Source: UBA1429 sp964482225
GTDB taxonomy: Bacteria > Chloroflexota > Anaerolineae > UBA1429
Assembly (NCBI GenBank): GCA_964482225.1
Contig: CAYZWT010000013.1
Location: 1 to 64,000 of the forward strand
Direction of reading: 5' to 3'
Length of the DNA: 64,000 nucleotides
The position numbers were made by a program, and so were the translations under genes. Shown here in pieces: positions 35,585 to 43,173 of the stretch. Each line of letters begins with the position of its first letter. The stretch's first letter is position 1. The notes under the pieces are model-generated. The model had not been told where the DNA came from and searched no databases. It saw only the letters and a list, made by a program, of their open reading frames with translations.

Positions 35585-36781
35585 TCATAGAGCATCACCT
35601 GGCTTTCCTCCAGCGCGCGGCGAAAGTATGGGTTCTTGAGCACCGCACTCTGGAAAGGGGCTTTCATCAAGCCCCGCAAGGCCGCTCTCGGTCTCCAGAT
35701 AAGGGCTCACCTTTGCCATGATCTTGCGATAGAGGCCAAACTTGATCAGCTTGTCATGCTGGAGGCGGCCAACGACAATCGCAGGGTGTCGGTTCACCTC
35801 TCGGGCAAAAGCCCCCACGCTCGCGCTTCCGAACTGCCCCACCTGTACAAAGGCGCGGTATGCCAGCGGATCCAGCAGCCAATCCGCCGCCAGGCGGTCC
35901 GCCTCAACTTCGTCACTGCCTGCCGGGCGTTCGCCCTCGAACGAGTCGAAATAGACGCCGACATGCCCGAGTACGATGTGGGCCAGTTCGTGCGCCAAGG
36001 TGAACCAAAAGTTGTCCATGCGATCATAGCGCAGGGTGAGCGCAACCACAGGGCCGCCATTCACCCACAGCACCGCGCCATCCAGATAGGTCTGGGGCAG
36101 GTGTTCTACAAGCACGAATCGCACGCCCAAGTTGCGCAGCTCATCGGGCGCCAGCGCTATAGAGCCCACATCAACAGAGCGATCCAGGAGCTGCGGAACG
36201 GCTTGCCTCAGCCGCTCTGGGGCATACACACCTACAGACTGTTTCTCAGCTAGCCCCTGAACGCGGCACGCCCAGGCTAAGAGCGCCCTTGCCTCGGGCT
36301 CGGCCCGCGCCGATCTGCGCGCGGCCAGAGCCAGCGGAGGCTCGTCGTCTATGGAAGAGATGCGCAAAAAGCGGCAGACCTCATCTTCTTGCTCATCCAA
36401 CGTCTCTCTGCCCTCGATCCAGCCGCGTCTGAGCATCTCACTATAGGGCAGTTTGCTGTGCAGTTGCGCCCGACGCTGGATCTCGTCTTCCTCTCGCTCC
36501 CGCTCGGCCAAGTGCAAGCGATAGGCCATCTCCAGGTTCATCCACAACTCGGCCGAGGTGCCCAAGGCGCAGGCCATCTCGCGAGCCGTCTCGGGCGTGA
36601 TCTGCTTCTTGCCGTTCACGATCTCGCTGATGGCCTGCTCTGGACGCCCCATGATCTCGGCCAAGTCCTTCTGCTGCCAGCCCCTGGCCTCCAACTCGCG
36701 CCGGATGATGTCGCCCGGCATGACCAAGCGCGCCGGTAGTTGTCTCGTGTGCATCTCTTTATCTCTGAATCTAGTCGCCAT
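35585..36781 (-). CDS. higA: HigA-like HTH antitoxin fused to ImmA/IrrE metallopeptidase
   Basis: A 398-residue protein. The N-terminal XRE-type HTH (about 20-75; WQQKDLAEIMGRPEQAISEIVNGKKQITPETA) is HigA-like. The C-terminal part has the zinc motif FTLAHELAHIVLGH (HExxH) and a later Glu in EVEADRLAADWLL, as in ImmA/IrrE peptidases. It should repress the operon, neutralise HigB and may be regulated by self-cleavage or cleavage of another factor. The start overlaps the higB end by 11 bases; ATG 36754 is an alternative. The last 30-odd residues look odd: one frame over, from 35667, is a more protein-like end (MKAPFQSAVLK, then FRRALEESQVMLYEAA, stop at 35575). A frameshift or a small overlapping ORF is possible. 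Confidence 0.85.
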   Translation of the reverse strand: MATRFRDKEMHTRQLPARLVMPGDIIRRELEARGWQQKDLAEIMGRPEQAISEIVNGKKQITPETAREMACALGTSAELWMNLEMAYRLHLAEREREEDEIQRRAQLHSKLPYSEMLRRGWIEGRETLDEQEDEVCRFLRISSIDDEPPLALAARRSARAEPEARALLAWACRVQGLAEKQSVGVYAPERLRQAVPQLLDRSVDVGSIALAPDELRNLGVRFVLVEHLPQTYLDGAVLWVNGGPVVALTLRYDRMDNFWFTLAHELAHIVLGHVGVYFDSFEGERPAGSDEVEADRLAADWLLDPLAYRAFVQVGQFGSASVGAFAREVNRHPAIVVGRLQHDKLIKFGLYRKIMAKVSPYLETESGLAGLDESPFPECGAQEPILSPRAGGKPGDAL

Positions 36782-37079
36782 AGTGTTTTTCGATGCTAAT
36801 AATCAGCATATATCGCCCCTCTTGATCAGTCTCGATGGCCACGATCAGGCGGTATTCGCGGTTGAGACGAATGGAGCGCTCTCCGCGCTGCCCCCGTGCG
36901 CCCCTGAGTTGCTCAAAGTGCAGGCTCTTGAGCGCATATAGATCGCGCTCATCCGGGGCGCTGGCGATGATAGCCATGACCTGGAAAAAGCCCTGCACAA
37001 CCTGAGCCGGGTACCGCTTGGCTCCCTTGTCTTGATAGTAGAGCGCCTCGAGTTTTCTCGTCTTGAAGCAAAAGTTCAA
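36771..37079 (-). CDS. higB: HigB-like RelE/ParE-superfamily toxin
   Basis: A 102-residue toxin of the HigB type, which cleaves mRNA on the ribosome. ALYYQDKGAKRYPAQVVQGFFQVMAIIASAPDERDLYALKSLHFEQLRG is the family core and SIRLNREYRLIVAIE carries the catalytic-region Arg residues. It is encoded upstream of its antitoxin, the order usual for HigBA. TTG 37079 is the start; GGAG lies 10 bases upstream and a strong promoter ends 14 bases before it, leaving a very short leader. Confidence 0.87.
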   Translation of the reverse strand: MNFCFKTRKLEALYYQDKGAKRYPAQVVQGFFQVMAIIASAPDERDLYALKSLHFEQLRGARGQRGERSIRLNREYRLIVAIETDQEGRYMLIISIEKHYGD

Positions 37080-37093
37080 CTCAGATCGTCTCC

Positions 37094-37122
37094 AGTATAG
37101 ATCACATCGAGCGCCAAGTCAA
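37094..37122 (-). promoter_or_regulatory. strong sigma-70 promoter of higBA
   Basis: On the minus strand TTGACT and TATACT are separated by 17 bases. Its strength fits an autorepressed toxin-antitoxin operon. The region 37123-37344 has no other gene that I can support; it is the divergent spacer to the lipoprotein gene. Confidence 0.75.
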
Positions 37123-37344
37123 TATGCCAATTCACCCTTTAGATGAATTGATCAAGTCGGTTTCCCTGGCGGCGTGTGGACACGCCAGCTTTCGCGCGCC
37201 ATTCTACTCCCCTTCTTCGTGAAAATCAAGCGCTATCAGCCCATTGACTTGGCGCGCTTCTGGTCGTATCGTGAGTACAGTGGCGCGCCCGAGGAGAACC
37301 ACGACAGGGCGGGCCCATCAAACCCACTGCTTTTTGGAGGTCAT

Positions 37345-37755
37345 ATGCATACACGATCCTTGTCCCTGGCGATAGTCCTGGTTCTTTTGTCTCTGGTCAT
37401 CTCCGGCTGCGCCCGGCCCGCCCAAGAGGCCGCGCCAGCCGATCTGCGTCCCATCGCCATCTCTCATGTATCGGTCGAGATCGGCGTGGGCTCGCCCATC
37501 CCGGTCGAGGTCGTAGCAAGCGGCGAGTGGCCCGACCTGTGCGCCCAGGTGGCCCAGGTCAACCAGAGCGTGCAGGGCGCCGCCATCGCCATCGAGCTGC
37601 TAGCGACGGAAGAAACGCCGGGCTGCCCACCCGACTTTGTGGGCATCCCCTTCCGCATGGCGATTCCCCTGAACGGCGTCGAGCTGCCCGCGAACCAATA
37701 CACCGTGACGGTGAATGGGGTCAGCGCCTCGTTCACCTGGCCGCCAGCCCCGTAA
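37345..37755 (+). CDS. small lipoprotein, unknown function
   Basis: A 136-residue precursor with a signal peptide ending in the lipobox LVISGC (Cys about 23). The mature part of about 113 residues is rich in short beta-strands (VEIGVGSPIPVEVVASGEW, MAIPLNGVELP, YTVTVNGVSASFTW) with a likely disulfide (DLCAQ and PGCPPD), resembling one Ig-like domain. It probably sits on the outer face of the cytoplasmic membrane. GGAGG lies 6 bases before ATG 37345. I do not recognise the family. Confidence 0.7.
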   Translation: MHTRSLSLAIVLVLLSLVISGCARPAQEAAPADLRPIAISHVSVEIGVGSPIPVEVVASGEWPDLCAQVAQVNQSVQGAAIAIELLATEETPGCPPDFVGIPFRMAIPLNGVELPANQYTVTVNGVSASFTWPPAP

Positions 37756-37783
37756 GGCTGCCCACTGGCGGGGCATACATCGC

Positions 37784-37812
37784 TTGACCCCGCCCCCGCC
37801 CCGCGCTACAGT
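37784..37812 (+). promoter_or_regulatory. sigma-70 promoter of the URO-D-family gene
   Basis: TTGACC and TACAGT with a 17-base spacer, ending 71 bases before ATG 37884. Confidence 0.5.
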
Positions 37813-37883
37813 AGGGGCGCTCGCGGGGGCGAGGACCTGCGCCCCCGCGCAATGCACATCTGCATCCAACGGAGGAGAGGTCA

Positions 37884-39152
37884 ATGGTGACATCGCGAGA
37901 GCGCGTCTTTGCCGCGCTGAACCACAGAGAGCCCGACCGGCCGCCCATAGACCTTGGGGGACACCGCTCCTCGGGCATCATGGCCGTGGCCTACAAGCGG
38001 CTCAAGGATCACCTGGGCATCACCACGGGCGACATCTATGTCTATGACATGATGCAGCAACTGGCCATCATCGAGCCGCCCGTGCTGGAGCGCTTTGGGG
38101 TGGATACCATCGAGCTGGGGCGCGGCTATGCGCTGGAGCCCGCCGACTGGCGCGATTGGGAGCTGCCCGATGGCACGCCCTGCAAGATCCCGGCCCACAT
38201 CCGGCCCTTGCGCGACGATGGCGGCTGGCGCATCCAGCACCAGGACGGCACGGTGCTGGGGGTGCAGCGGCCCGGTTGCTGGTACTTTGAGCAGACCCAC
38301 CACCCGCTGGCGCAAGCCTCCGGCGACGACTGGGACCTGGACGACGCATTCGATCACACCATGGGGGCGCACATCGGCACGCCACCCGCCCCCCTGACCT
38401 ATACGGACGAGCACTTGGGGCGCCTGGCCGAGGGGGCCCGCGCCCTGCGCGCCCGCACTGATCGGGCCATCATCGGGCTGTTCGGTGGCAACCTGCTGGA
38501 GGCGGGCCAGGGCCTCTTTCGCAACGACAACTTTTTCCTGCTGCTGGCGGGCGAGCCCCGGCGGGCCCACCACTTTTTGGATCGGCTGGTGGAGCGGCAC
38601 CTGGCCAACCTGGAGCGCTTTTGCGCCGCCGTCGGCCCGTACATTGACATCATCCTCTTTGGCGACGACCTGGGGATGCAGACGGGGCCGCAGATCTCGC
38701 CGCGCATGTACGCCGAGTTCTTGCAGCCGCGCCAAAAGCTGCTCTGGAATACGGCCAAACGCCTGGTGCCGGTCAAGGTGATGCTGCACTGCTGCGGCGG
38801 GGTCTATCCGCTGATCCCGGGCCTGATCGAGGCGGGGCTGGACATCCTGCAGCCGATCCAGACCACGGCCCAGGATATGGAGCCGGAGCGGCTCAAGCGC
38901 GAGTTCGGGCGCGAGCTGTGCCTGTGGGGCGGCGGCTGCGATACCCGCGAGGTGCTGCCGCACGGCGCGCCGGAGCAGGTGCGCGAACACGTGCGCCGCA
39001 ACCTCGAGATCCTGGCGCCCGGCGGTGGATTTGTCTTTCAGCAGGTGCACAACGTCCAGGCCGACGTGCCGCCAGAGAACATTGTCGCCATGCTGGATGC
39101 GGTACGCGCCTACAGCCCGCAGGCGGAACCCCTATCCAGGGCGGCGTGCTAG
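37884..39152 (+). CDS. uroporphyrinogen decarboxylase-family protein
   Basis: A 422-residue protein of the URO-D fold, in the branch that also holds corrinoid-dependent methyltransferases (MtaA/CmuA type). The start MVTSRERVFAALNHREPDRPPIDLGG is typical of that branch; DDLGMQTGPQISPRMY, VMLHCCGGVYPLIPGLIEAGLDILQPIQTTAQDM and LWGGGCDTREVLPHG supply the His and Cys residues that would bind zinc. There are no other heme genes nearby, so haem synthesis is unlikely. Proteins of this branch often occur in sugar-degradation clusters, and a SIS-domain and a PfkB gene follow here. GGAGGAGAGG precedes ATG 37884. Confidence 0.82.
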   Translation: MVTSRERVFAALNHREPDRPPIDLGGHRSSGIMAVAYKRLKDHLGITTGDIYVYDMMQQLAIIEPPVLERFGVDTIELGRGYALEPADWRDWELPDGTPCKIPAHIRPLRDDGGWRIQHQDGTVLGVQRPGCWYFEQTHHPLAQASGDDWDLDDAFDHTMGAHIGTPPAPLTYTDEHLGRLAEGARALRARTDRAIIGLFGGNLLEAGQGLFRNDNFFLLLAGEPRRAHHFLDRLVERHLANLERFCAAVGPYIDIILFGDDLGMQTGPQISPRMYAEFLQPRQKLLWNTAKRLVPVKVMLHCCGGVYPLIPGLIEAGLDILQPIQTTAQDMEPERLKREFGRELCLWGGGCDTREVLPHGAPEQVREHVRRNLEILAPGGGFVFQQVHNVQADVPPENIVAMLDAVRAYSPQAEPLSRAAC

Positions 39153-39200
39153 CAGAATGGCAGGGGCAGCGCAGCAGGGAGACGTTAGGGCGAGGCAGTG

Positions 39201-39255
39201 GAATACGTTGGGGCACGGCATGCGGAATACGTTGGGGCACGGCATNNNNNNNNNN
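39201..39255. repeat. 24-bp tandem repeat running into a 10-base N gap
   Basis: GAATACGTTGGGGCACGGCATGCG starts at 39201 and again at 39225 and is cut by N at 39246-39255. The copy number is not resolved. A hairpin GGGGCCCCGCC facing GGCGGGGCCCC follows at 39318-39340, upstream of the SIS gene's ribosome site. Confidence 0.75.
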
Positions 39256-39362
39256 GCTGTCGGTCGCTGTTGGGCCGTGGCGGTGTAATCGTTGGGGCCC
39301 GGGCCGGCGGATTCGGTGGGGCCCCGCCAGGCGGGGCCCCAACTCTACAGGAGGAGAATACC

Positions 39363-40451
39363 GTGACCGATGGCGCACATTCCCGTCAAGAGATCCTGAC
39401 CCAGGGGGCCGCCTGGCAGGGCGCTCTGGATGCCGTCCAGGCCCAGCGCGAGCCGCTGACCCGCTGGTTGGCCTCCATCCAGGGCCGCGAGCTGTTCTTT
39501 ACCGGCTGCGGCTCCACCCATTACCTCTCCCTGTTCGCCGCGCCCTTTTTCCAGGCCGTGGCCGGCTGGCGCTGCCGGGGCGTGCCCGCCTCCGAGCTGG
39601 CGCTCCAGACGGAGAGCCTGGTAGCCCCAGGCGCGGCCCCCGGCGTGGTGGCCGTCTCCCGCTCCGGCGAGACCAGCGAGACCGTGCTGGCCGTGGAAAA
39701 ACTGGCCGCCGGGGGCGCCCGCGCCCTGGCCATTAGTTGCTACGACGACAAGCCCCTTTCCGCCGCCGTGGAGCGCACCATCGCCATCCCCCAGGGGCGC
39801 GAGGAGAGCTTTGCCCAGACGCGCTCCTTTGCGGGCATGTTGGTCGCGGCGCAGGCCCTGGCCGCCCTGGCGGCGGACGATGCCGCCCTGTGGGATGAGC
39901 TGGGGCAGCTCCCCGCCCTGGCCGAGCCGTTGATCGCCAGGGCCGACCCGCTGGCCCGCGCCATCGGCCAGGACGAGACGATCAAGCGCATCACCTACCT
40001 GGGAGCCGGCCCCCTCTACGGCCTGGCCAACGAGGCCACGGTCAAGATGAAAGAGATGTCCCTCTCCCTGGCCGAGGCCTATCATTGCATGGAGTTCCGC
40101 CACGGCCCCATGTCGCTGGTGGATGGCGAGCACCTGGTGGTGGCGCTGCTCTCCCAGGCCATGCGCCCTTATGAAGCAGCCGTGCTGCGCGATTTGCGCG
40201 CCCGGGGCGCCCGCATCCTGGCCATCGGCAACGACCTCTCCGGCATGGAGGGGCTGGCCGAGGCCGTCTTTGACCTGGAGACGACCCTGCCGGAGCGCGC
40301 CCAGCCCGTGCTCTATTTGCCTCTGCTCCAGCTCATGGCGTATCATCGCGCCTTGGGGCGCGGCTTGAACCCCGACCGGCCCCGCAACGTGGTAGCGGCG
40401 ATCGTACTCTCGGGTGTGGAGATGATGACGGATGAGCAAGCGGGCGTATGA
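39363..40451 (+). CDS. SIS-domain sugar isomerase/deaminase (GlmS C-terminus/AgaS type)
   Basis: A 362-residue protein with two SIS domains. FFTGCGSTHYLSLFAAPFF, VAVSRSGETSETVLAVEKL and CYDDKPLS are the first sugar-phosphate-binding site; YLGAGPLYGLANEATVKMKEMSLSLAEAYHCMEFRHGPMSLV is the second. It lacks the glutaminase domain of GlmS, so it resembles AgaS or FrlB enzymes that isomerise or deaminate amino-sugar or glycated phosphates. GTG 39363 has AGGAGGAG 7 bases upstream; upstream in-frame sequence is repeat. It overlaps the PfkB gene by 20 bases. Confidence 0.87.
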   Translation: MTDGAHSRQEILTQGAAWQGALDAVQAQREPLTRWLASIQGRELFFTGCGSTHYLSLFAAPFFQAVAGWRCRGVPASELALQTESLVAPGAAPGVVAVSRSGETSETVLAVEKLAAGGARALAISCYDDKPLSAAVERTIAIPQGREESFAQTRSFAGMLVAAQALAALAADDAALWDELGQLPALAEPLIARADPLARAIGQDETIKRITYLGAGPLYGLANEATVKMKEMSLSLAEAYHCMEFRHGPMSLVDGEHLVVALLSQAMRPYEAAVLRDLRARGARILAIGNDLSGMEGLAEAVFDLETTLPERAQPVLYLPLLQLMAYHRALGRGLNPDRPRNVVAAIVLSGVEMMTDEQAGV

Positions 40452-41409
40452 CATCCTGATCGTGGGCGAGCTGAACGTGGACATCCTGGTCAAGGGCAAT
40501 GTGGAGCCCAGCTTTGGCCAGGTGGAAAAGCTGGTGGGCAGCCTGGAGGTGTGCGGCGGCGGCTCGGCGGCCATCTTTGCGGCGGCGGCGGCCCGCCTGG
40601 GGCTGCGGGTGCTCTTTGCCAGCATCGTGGGCGATGACATTTTCGGGCGCCTGATGCTGGACGTGATGACAGCCGCCGGGGTGGACGTTTCCCAGGTGGC
40701 GGTGGATCCCGCCCTCTCCACCGGCGCCACCATCCACCTGCTGCGCGACGATGGCGACCGCGCCATGCTCACCGACCTGGGCTCCATCGCCGAGATCACC
40801 ATAGACCTGGTGGACCCTGACTGGTATCACGCGGCGCGGCACCTGCACGTGGCCAGCCCTTTCCTGCTCCAGGGCCTCTACCCATCCATGCCCGGCATGA
40901 TGCGCCGCGCCAAGCGCGCCGGCATGACCGTCTCGCTGGATACCAACTGGGACCCGGCGGAGCGCTGGCGGCTGCCCGGCTTTTTCGAGCACCTGGACAT
41001 CCTGTTGCCCAACGAGAACGAGCTGCTGGCCATCGCCAAGCAGCCCGATCTGGATGCGGCCCTGGCGGCCATATTGGGGCGCACGCCCATCATGGCCGTC
41101 AAGCAAGGGGCGCGCGGGGCGCTGGGGGCCCAGGGAGCGGCGCGGATCCAGGCGCCTGCCTTTGCCGTGGATGTGCAGGATACCACCGGCGCGGGCGATA
41201 CCTTTGACGCTGGGTTCCTGGCCGCCTGGCTATCGGGAGGCACGCTGGAGCAGGCCCTAATCCTGGGCTCGGCCTGCGCCGCCCTCACCGCCACCCGGGT
41301 GGGCGGGTTCAACGGCCAGCCCGGCTGGGACGAGGCCCTGGCCCTGATCGAGGCGCAGGCCCCCGCCCACGCGCCGGGCTTGCGTGCGCTGCGGGCTTGG
41401 CGCGGGTAG
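40432..41409 (+). CDS. PfkB-family sugar kinase
   Basis: A 325-residue ribokinase-fold kinase. VGELNVDILVKGNVEP is the N-terminal signature, VCGGGSAAIFAAAAARLGLRV the substrate region, and DTTGAGDTFDAGFLAAWLSGG the anion-hole and catalytic Asp motif. It should phosphorylate a sugar or sugar acid such as KDG, tagatose 6-phosphate or fructose. The 20-base overlap with the SIS gene shows tight coupling, so the two enzymes probably act on consecutive phosphorylated intermediates. GGAG lies 9 bases before ATG 40432. Confidence 0.9.
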   Translation: MSKRAYDILIVGELNVDILVKGNVEPSFGQVEKLVGSLEVCGGGSAAIFAAAAARLGLRVLFASIVGDDIFGRLMLDVMTAAGVDVSQVAVDPALSTGATIHLLRDDGDRAMLTDLGSIAEITIDLVDPDWYHAARHLHVASPFLLQGLYPSMPGMMRRAKRAGMTVSLDTNWDPAERWRLPGFFEHLDILLPNENELLAIAKQPDLDAALAAILGRTPIMAVKQGARGALGAQGAARIQAPAFAVDVQDTTGAGDTFDAGFLAAWLSGGTLEQALILGSACAALTATRVGGFNGQPGWDEALALIEAQAPAHAPGLRALRAWRG

Positions 41410-41444
41410 GGGTAGCCCCCGTGGCTACCCGGCCCTCCCCTGGC

Positions 41445-42698
41445 CTACGCTTTGGGGCTGGCCTCCTGGGGTTGGAGCGCCGCCCGGGTCTCGCGGCTGT
41501 TGATGAACGAGAGCACCACCGCCACCAGGGCAAAGATGCCGGCCGCCACCCAAAAGACGGCGCGGGCCGAGCTGGCCGCCAACACTGCCGCGCCGATCAG
41601 GGGACCGATGGCAAAGCCGATGGAGGCCGCGCTGCTGCTCAGGCCCAGGGCCGAGCCGGTCTGTTCCTTGGACACGCTGCGCACCACCATGGCATTGATA
41701 TTGGGCGCGATGCCGCCGCGAAAGAGGCCCTGCACGCTGAGGGCAGCGCCCAGGCCCACCACCGAGCGCGCCAATGCCTGGGGAATGTAGAGCAGGGCCG
41801 CCCCGGCCGAGCAGCCGATCAGTATCTTGCGATTGCCCACGCGGTCGCTCAGGCGGCCCACCACCAGGGCCGAGATGGCCGCCGAGATGGCCGCCAGGCC
41901 GGTGACCGTGCCCGCTGTGGAGGCCAGCCGATCCTGGTTCACCACGAGCTGCTGGATAAAGAGGGGCATCACGGGCCCCAGCAAGCCAAAGGTCAGGTTG
42001 ACGGCCAGGGAGGTGCCGATCAGGGCCACCAAAGCGGGCTGGCCCAGCAGTTGCCGAAAGCCGCCCAGGGCCGAGCGCTGCCGCGCCTGGACCATGTTGG
42101 CGGCGGTCTCTTCGGGCTCACGCACCAGCCACGCCACGGCGATCAACGCCAGCAGCACGATAAAGGCCGAGACGTAGAATGTGGCGCGATAGTTGACCAG
42201 GTCGGCGATGAAACCGCCCACCATGGGCCCCAGCGACATGCCCACAAACAGGGCCGTCTGCTGCAAGCCCAGGCTGTAGGCCAGGCGGTTCTTGGGCGAC
42301 GAGGTGGCCAGCAGCGCCGAGGCCGCCGCGGGCGTGCCCGTCACGCAGCCCTGGATGGCCCGCAACACCAGGAGCTGGGTCGGCGTGCGGGCAAAGCCCA
42401 TCAGAAAGAGCATGACCATCGTGCCGATGATGGCCCGCACCAGCATCACCTTGCGGCCGTGGCGGTCGCCCAGGATGCCCCAGATGGGGGTAAAGATGGC
42501 GAACCCGACGCCGCCCAACGACTGGTAGAGGCCGGTCCAGGCGCCCACTTGGGCCATGTCCGTCATGCCCATCTCTTGCACATAATACGGCACCAGCATG
42601 ATCGAAGCTTGGAAGGCCAGGATGCAGAGGATCTGGGCAAAGGAGATAGCGATCAGGTTGCGCTGCCACAGCGGCAGCCGGGCGAGTTTTGCCAGCAA
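41445..42698 (-). CDS. major facilitator superfamily transporter
   Basis: A protein of about 417 residues with 12 predicted membrane helices. The loop 2-3 motif GDRHGRKVMLVR and its counterpart in the second half, GRLSDRVGNRKILIG, are the MFS signature repeats. The layout suggests a drug or sugar exporter of the DHA1/YajR sort, but the substrate is unknown. Start choice: TTG 42698 has GGAGG 6 bases upstream; a GTG two codons earlier abuts that site, and longer forms from 42782 or 42872 lack a ribosome site. The gene is convergent with the PfkB operon. Confidence 0.85.
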   Translation of the reverse strand: MLAKLARLPLWQRNLIAISFAQILCILAFQASIMLVPYYVQEMGMTDMAQVGAWTGLYQSLGGVGFAIFTPIWGILGDRHGRKVMLVRAIIGTMVMLFLMGFARTPTQLLVLRAIQGCVTGTPAAASALLATSSPKNRLAYSLGLQQTALFVGMSLGPMVGGFIADLVNYRATFYVSAFIVLLALIAVAWLVREPEETAANMVQARQRSALGGFRQLLGQPALVALIGTSLAVNLTFGLLGPVMPLFIQQLVVNQDRLASTAGTVTGLAAISAAISALVVGRLSDRVGNRKILIGCSAGAALLYIPQALARSVVGLGAALSVQGLFRGGIAPNINAMVVRSVSKEQTGSALGLSSSAASIGFAIGPLIGAAVLAASSARAVFWVAAGIFALVAVVLSFINSRETRAALQPQEASPKA

Positions 42699-42891
42699 AG
42701 CCACACCTCCGGCGAACGTACTGCGGGAGACTATAGCGCCGTCAGGCTGGGGCGTCAAAAGCGCTGCATAGGAGCGTGGCATAGCGCTTGCATGACGGGC
42801 TGCCAAGCGGTACGAAATGCAGGGTATATTGCAATCCGTGCTGCAAAAAGAACACTTGTTCTGTCTTTGCATGGGTCCCTAGCTAGTCATA

Positions 42892-42907
42892 ACACTATAT
42901 ATTGTGT
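42892..42907. promoter_or_regulatory. NrdR box 1 upstream of nrdDG
   Basis: ACACTATATATTGTGT matches every position of the NrdR consensus acaCwAtATaTwGtgt and is a near-perfect palindrome. NrdR represses ribonucleotide reductase operons when dATP is high. It is 267 bases before ATG 43174. Confidence 0.8.
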
Positions 42908-42923
42908 CTCACGAATAACGTGC

Positions 42924-42939
42924 CTACTAGCCATAGTGA
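42924..42939. promoter_or_regulatory. NrdR box 2 upstream of nrdDG
   Basis: CTACTAGCCATAGTGA keeps the CTA/TAG half-sites and lies 32 bases (three DNA turns) from box 1, the kind of phasing seen for paired NrdR sites. It is weaker at the centre and edges. Confidence 0.55.
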
Positions 42940-42987
42940 ACAAGGCATGAAGCCAAAACGAATCTGCGTAAATTCGCGCAAAGAGTC

Positions 42988-43016
42988 TTGCAATTCCGTC
43001 CGCCTGGCGCTATAAT
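42988..43016 (+). promoter_or_regulatory. sigma-70 promoter of nrdDG
   Basis: TTGCAA and TATAAT with a 17-base spacer. It lies 48 bases after NrdR box 2 and leaves a leader of about 150 bases before ATG 43174, in which I see no riboswitch that I can name. Confidence 0.65.
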
Positions 43017-43173
43017 GCCGATACACCGTTGGATGACCCTAGACGGGCCATCCTCCACCATCCGCAGCGGGAGTCTTTCCCCACCAGCCGGCCTCCTCGT
43101 CAGGCTTCGTTAGGGGTTTTCGGGGTGGAGCACGTTGATGAGGGGTCTTTCTATCGTTAGAGGGAGGCAGGGC

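Noticed and set aside
43017..43173. riboswitch in the nrdD leader
   Set aside because: The leader is about 150 bases and C-rich, but I could not find the conserved boxes of a cobalamin or other known riboswitch.
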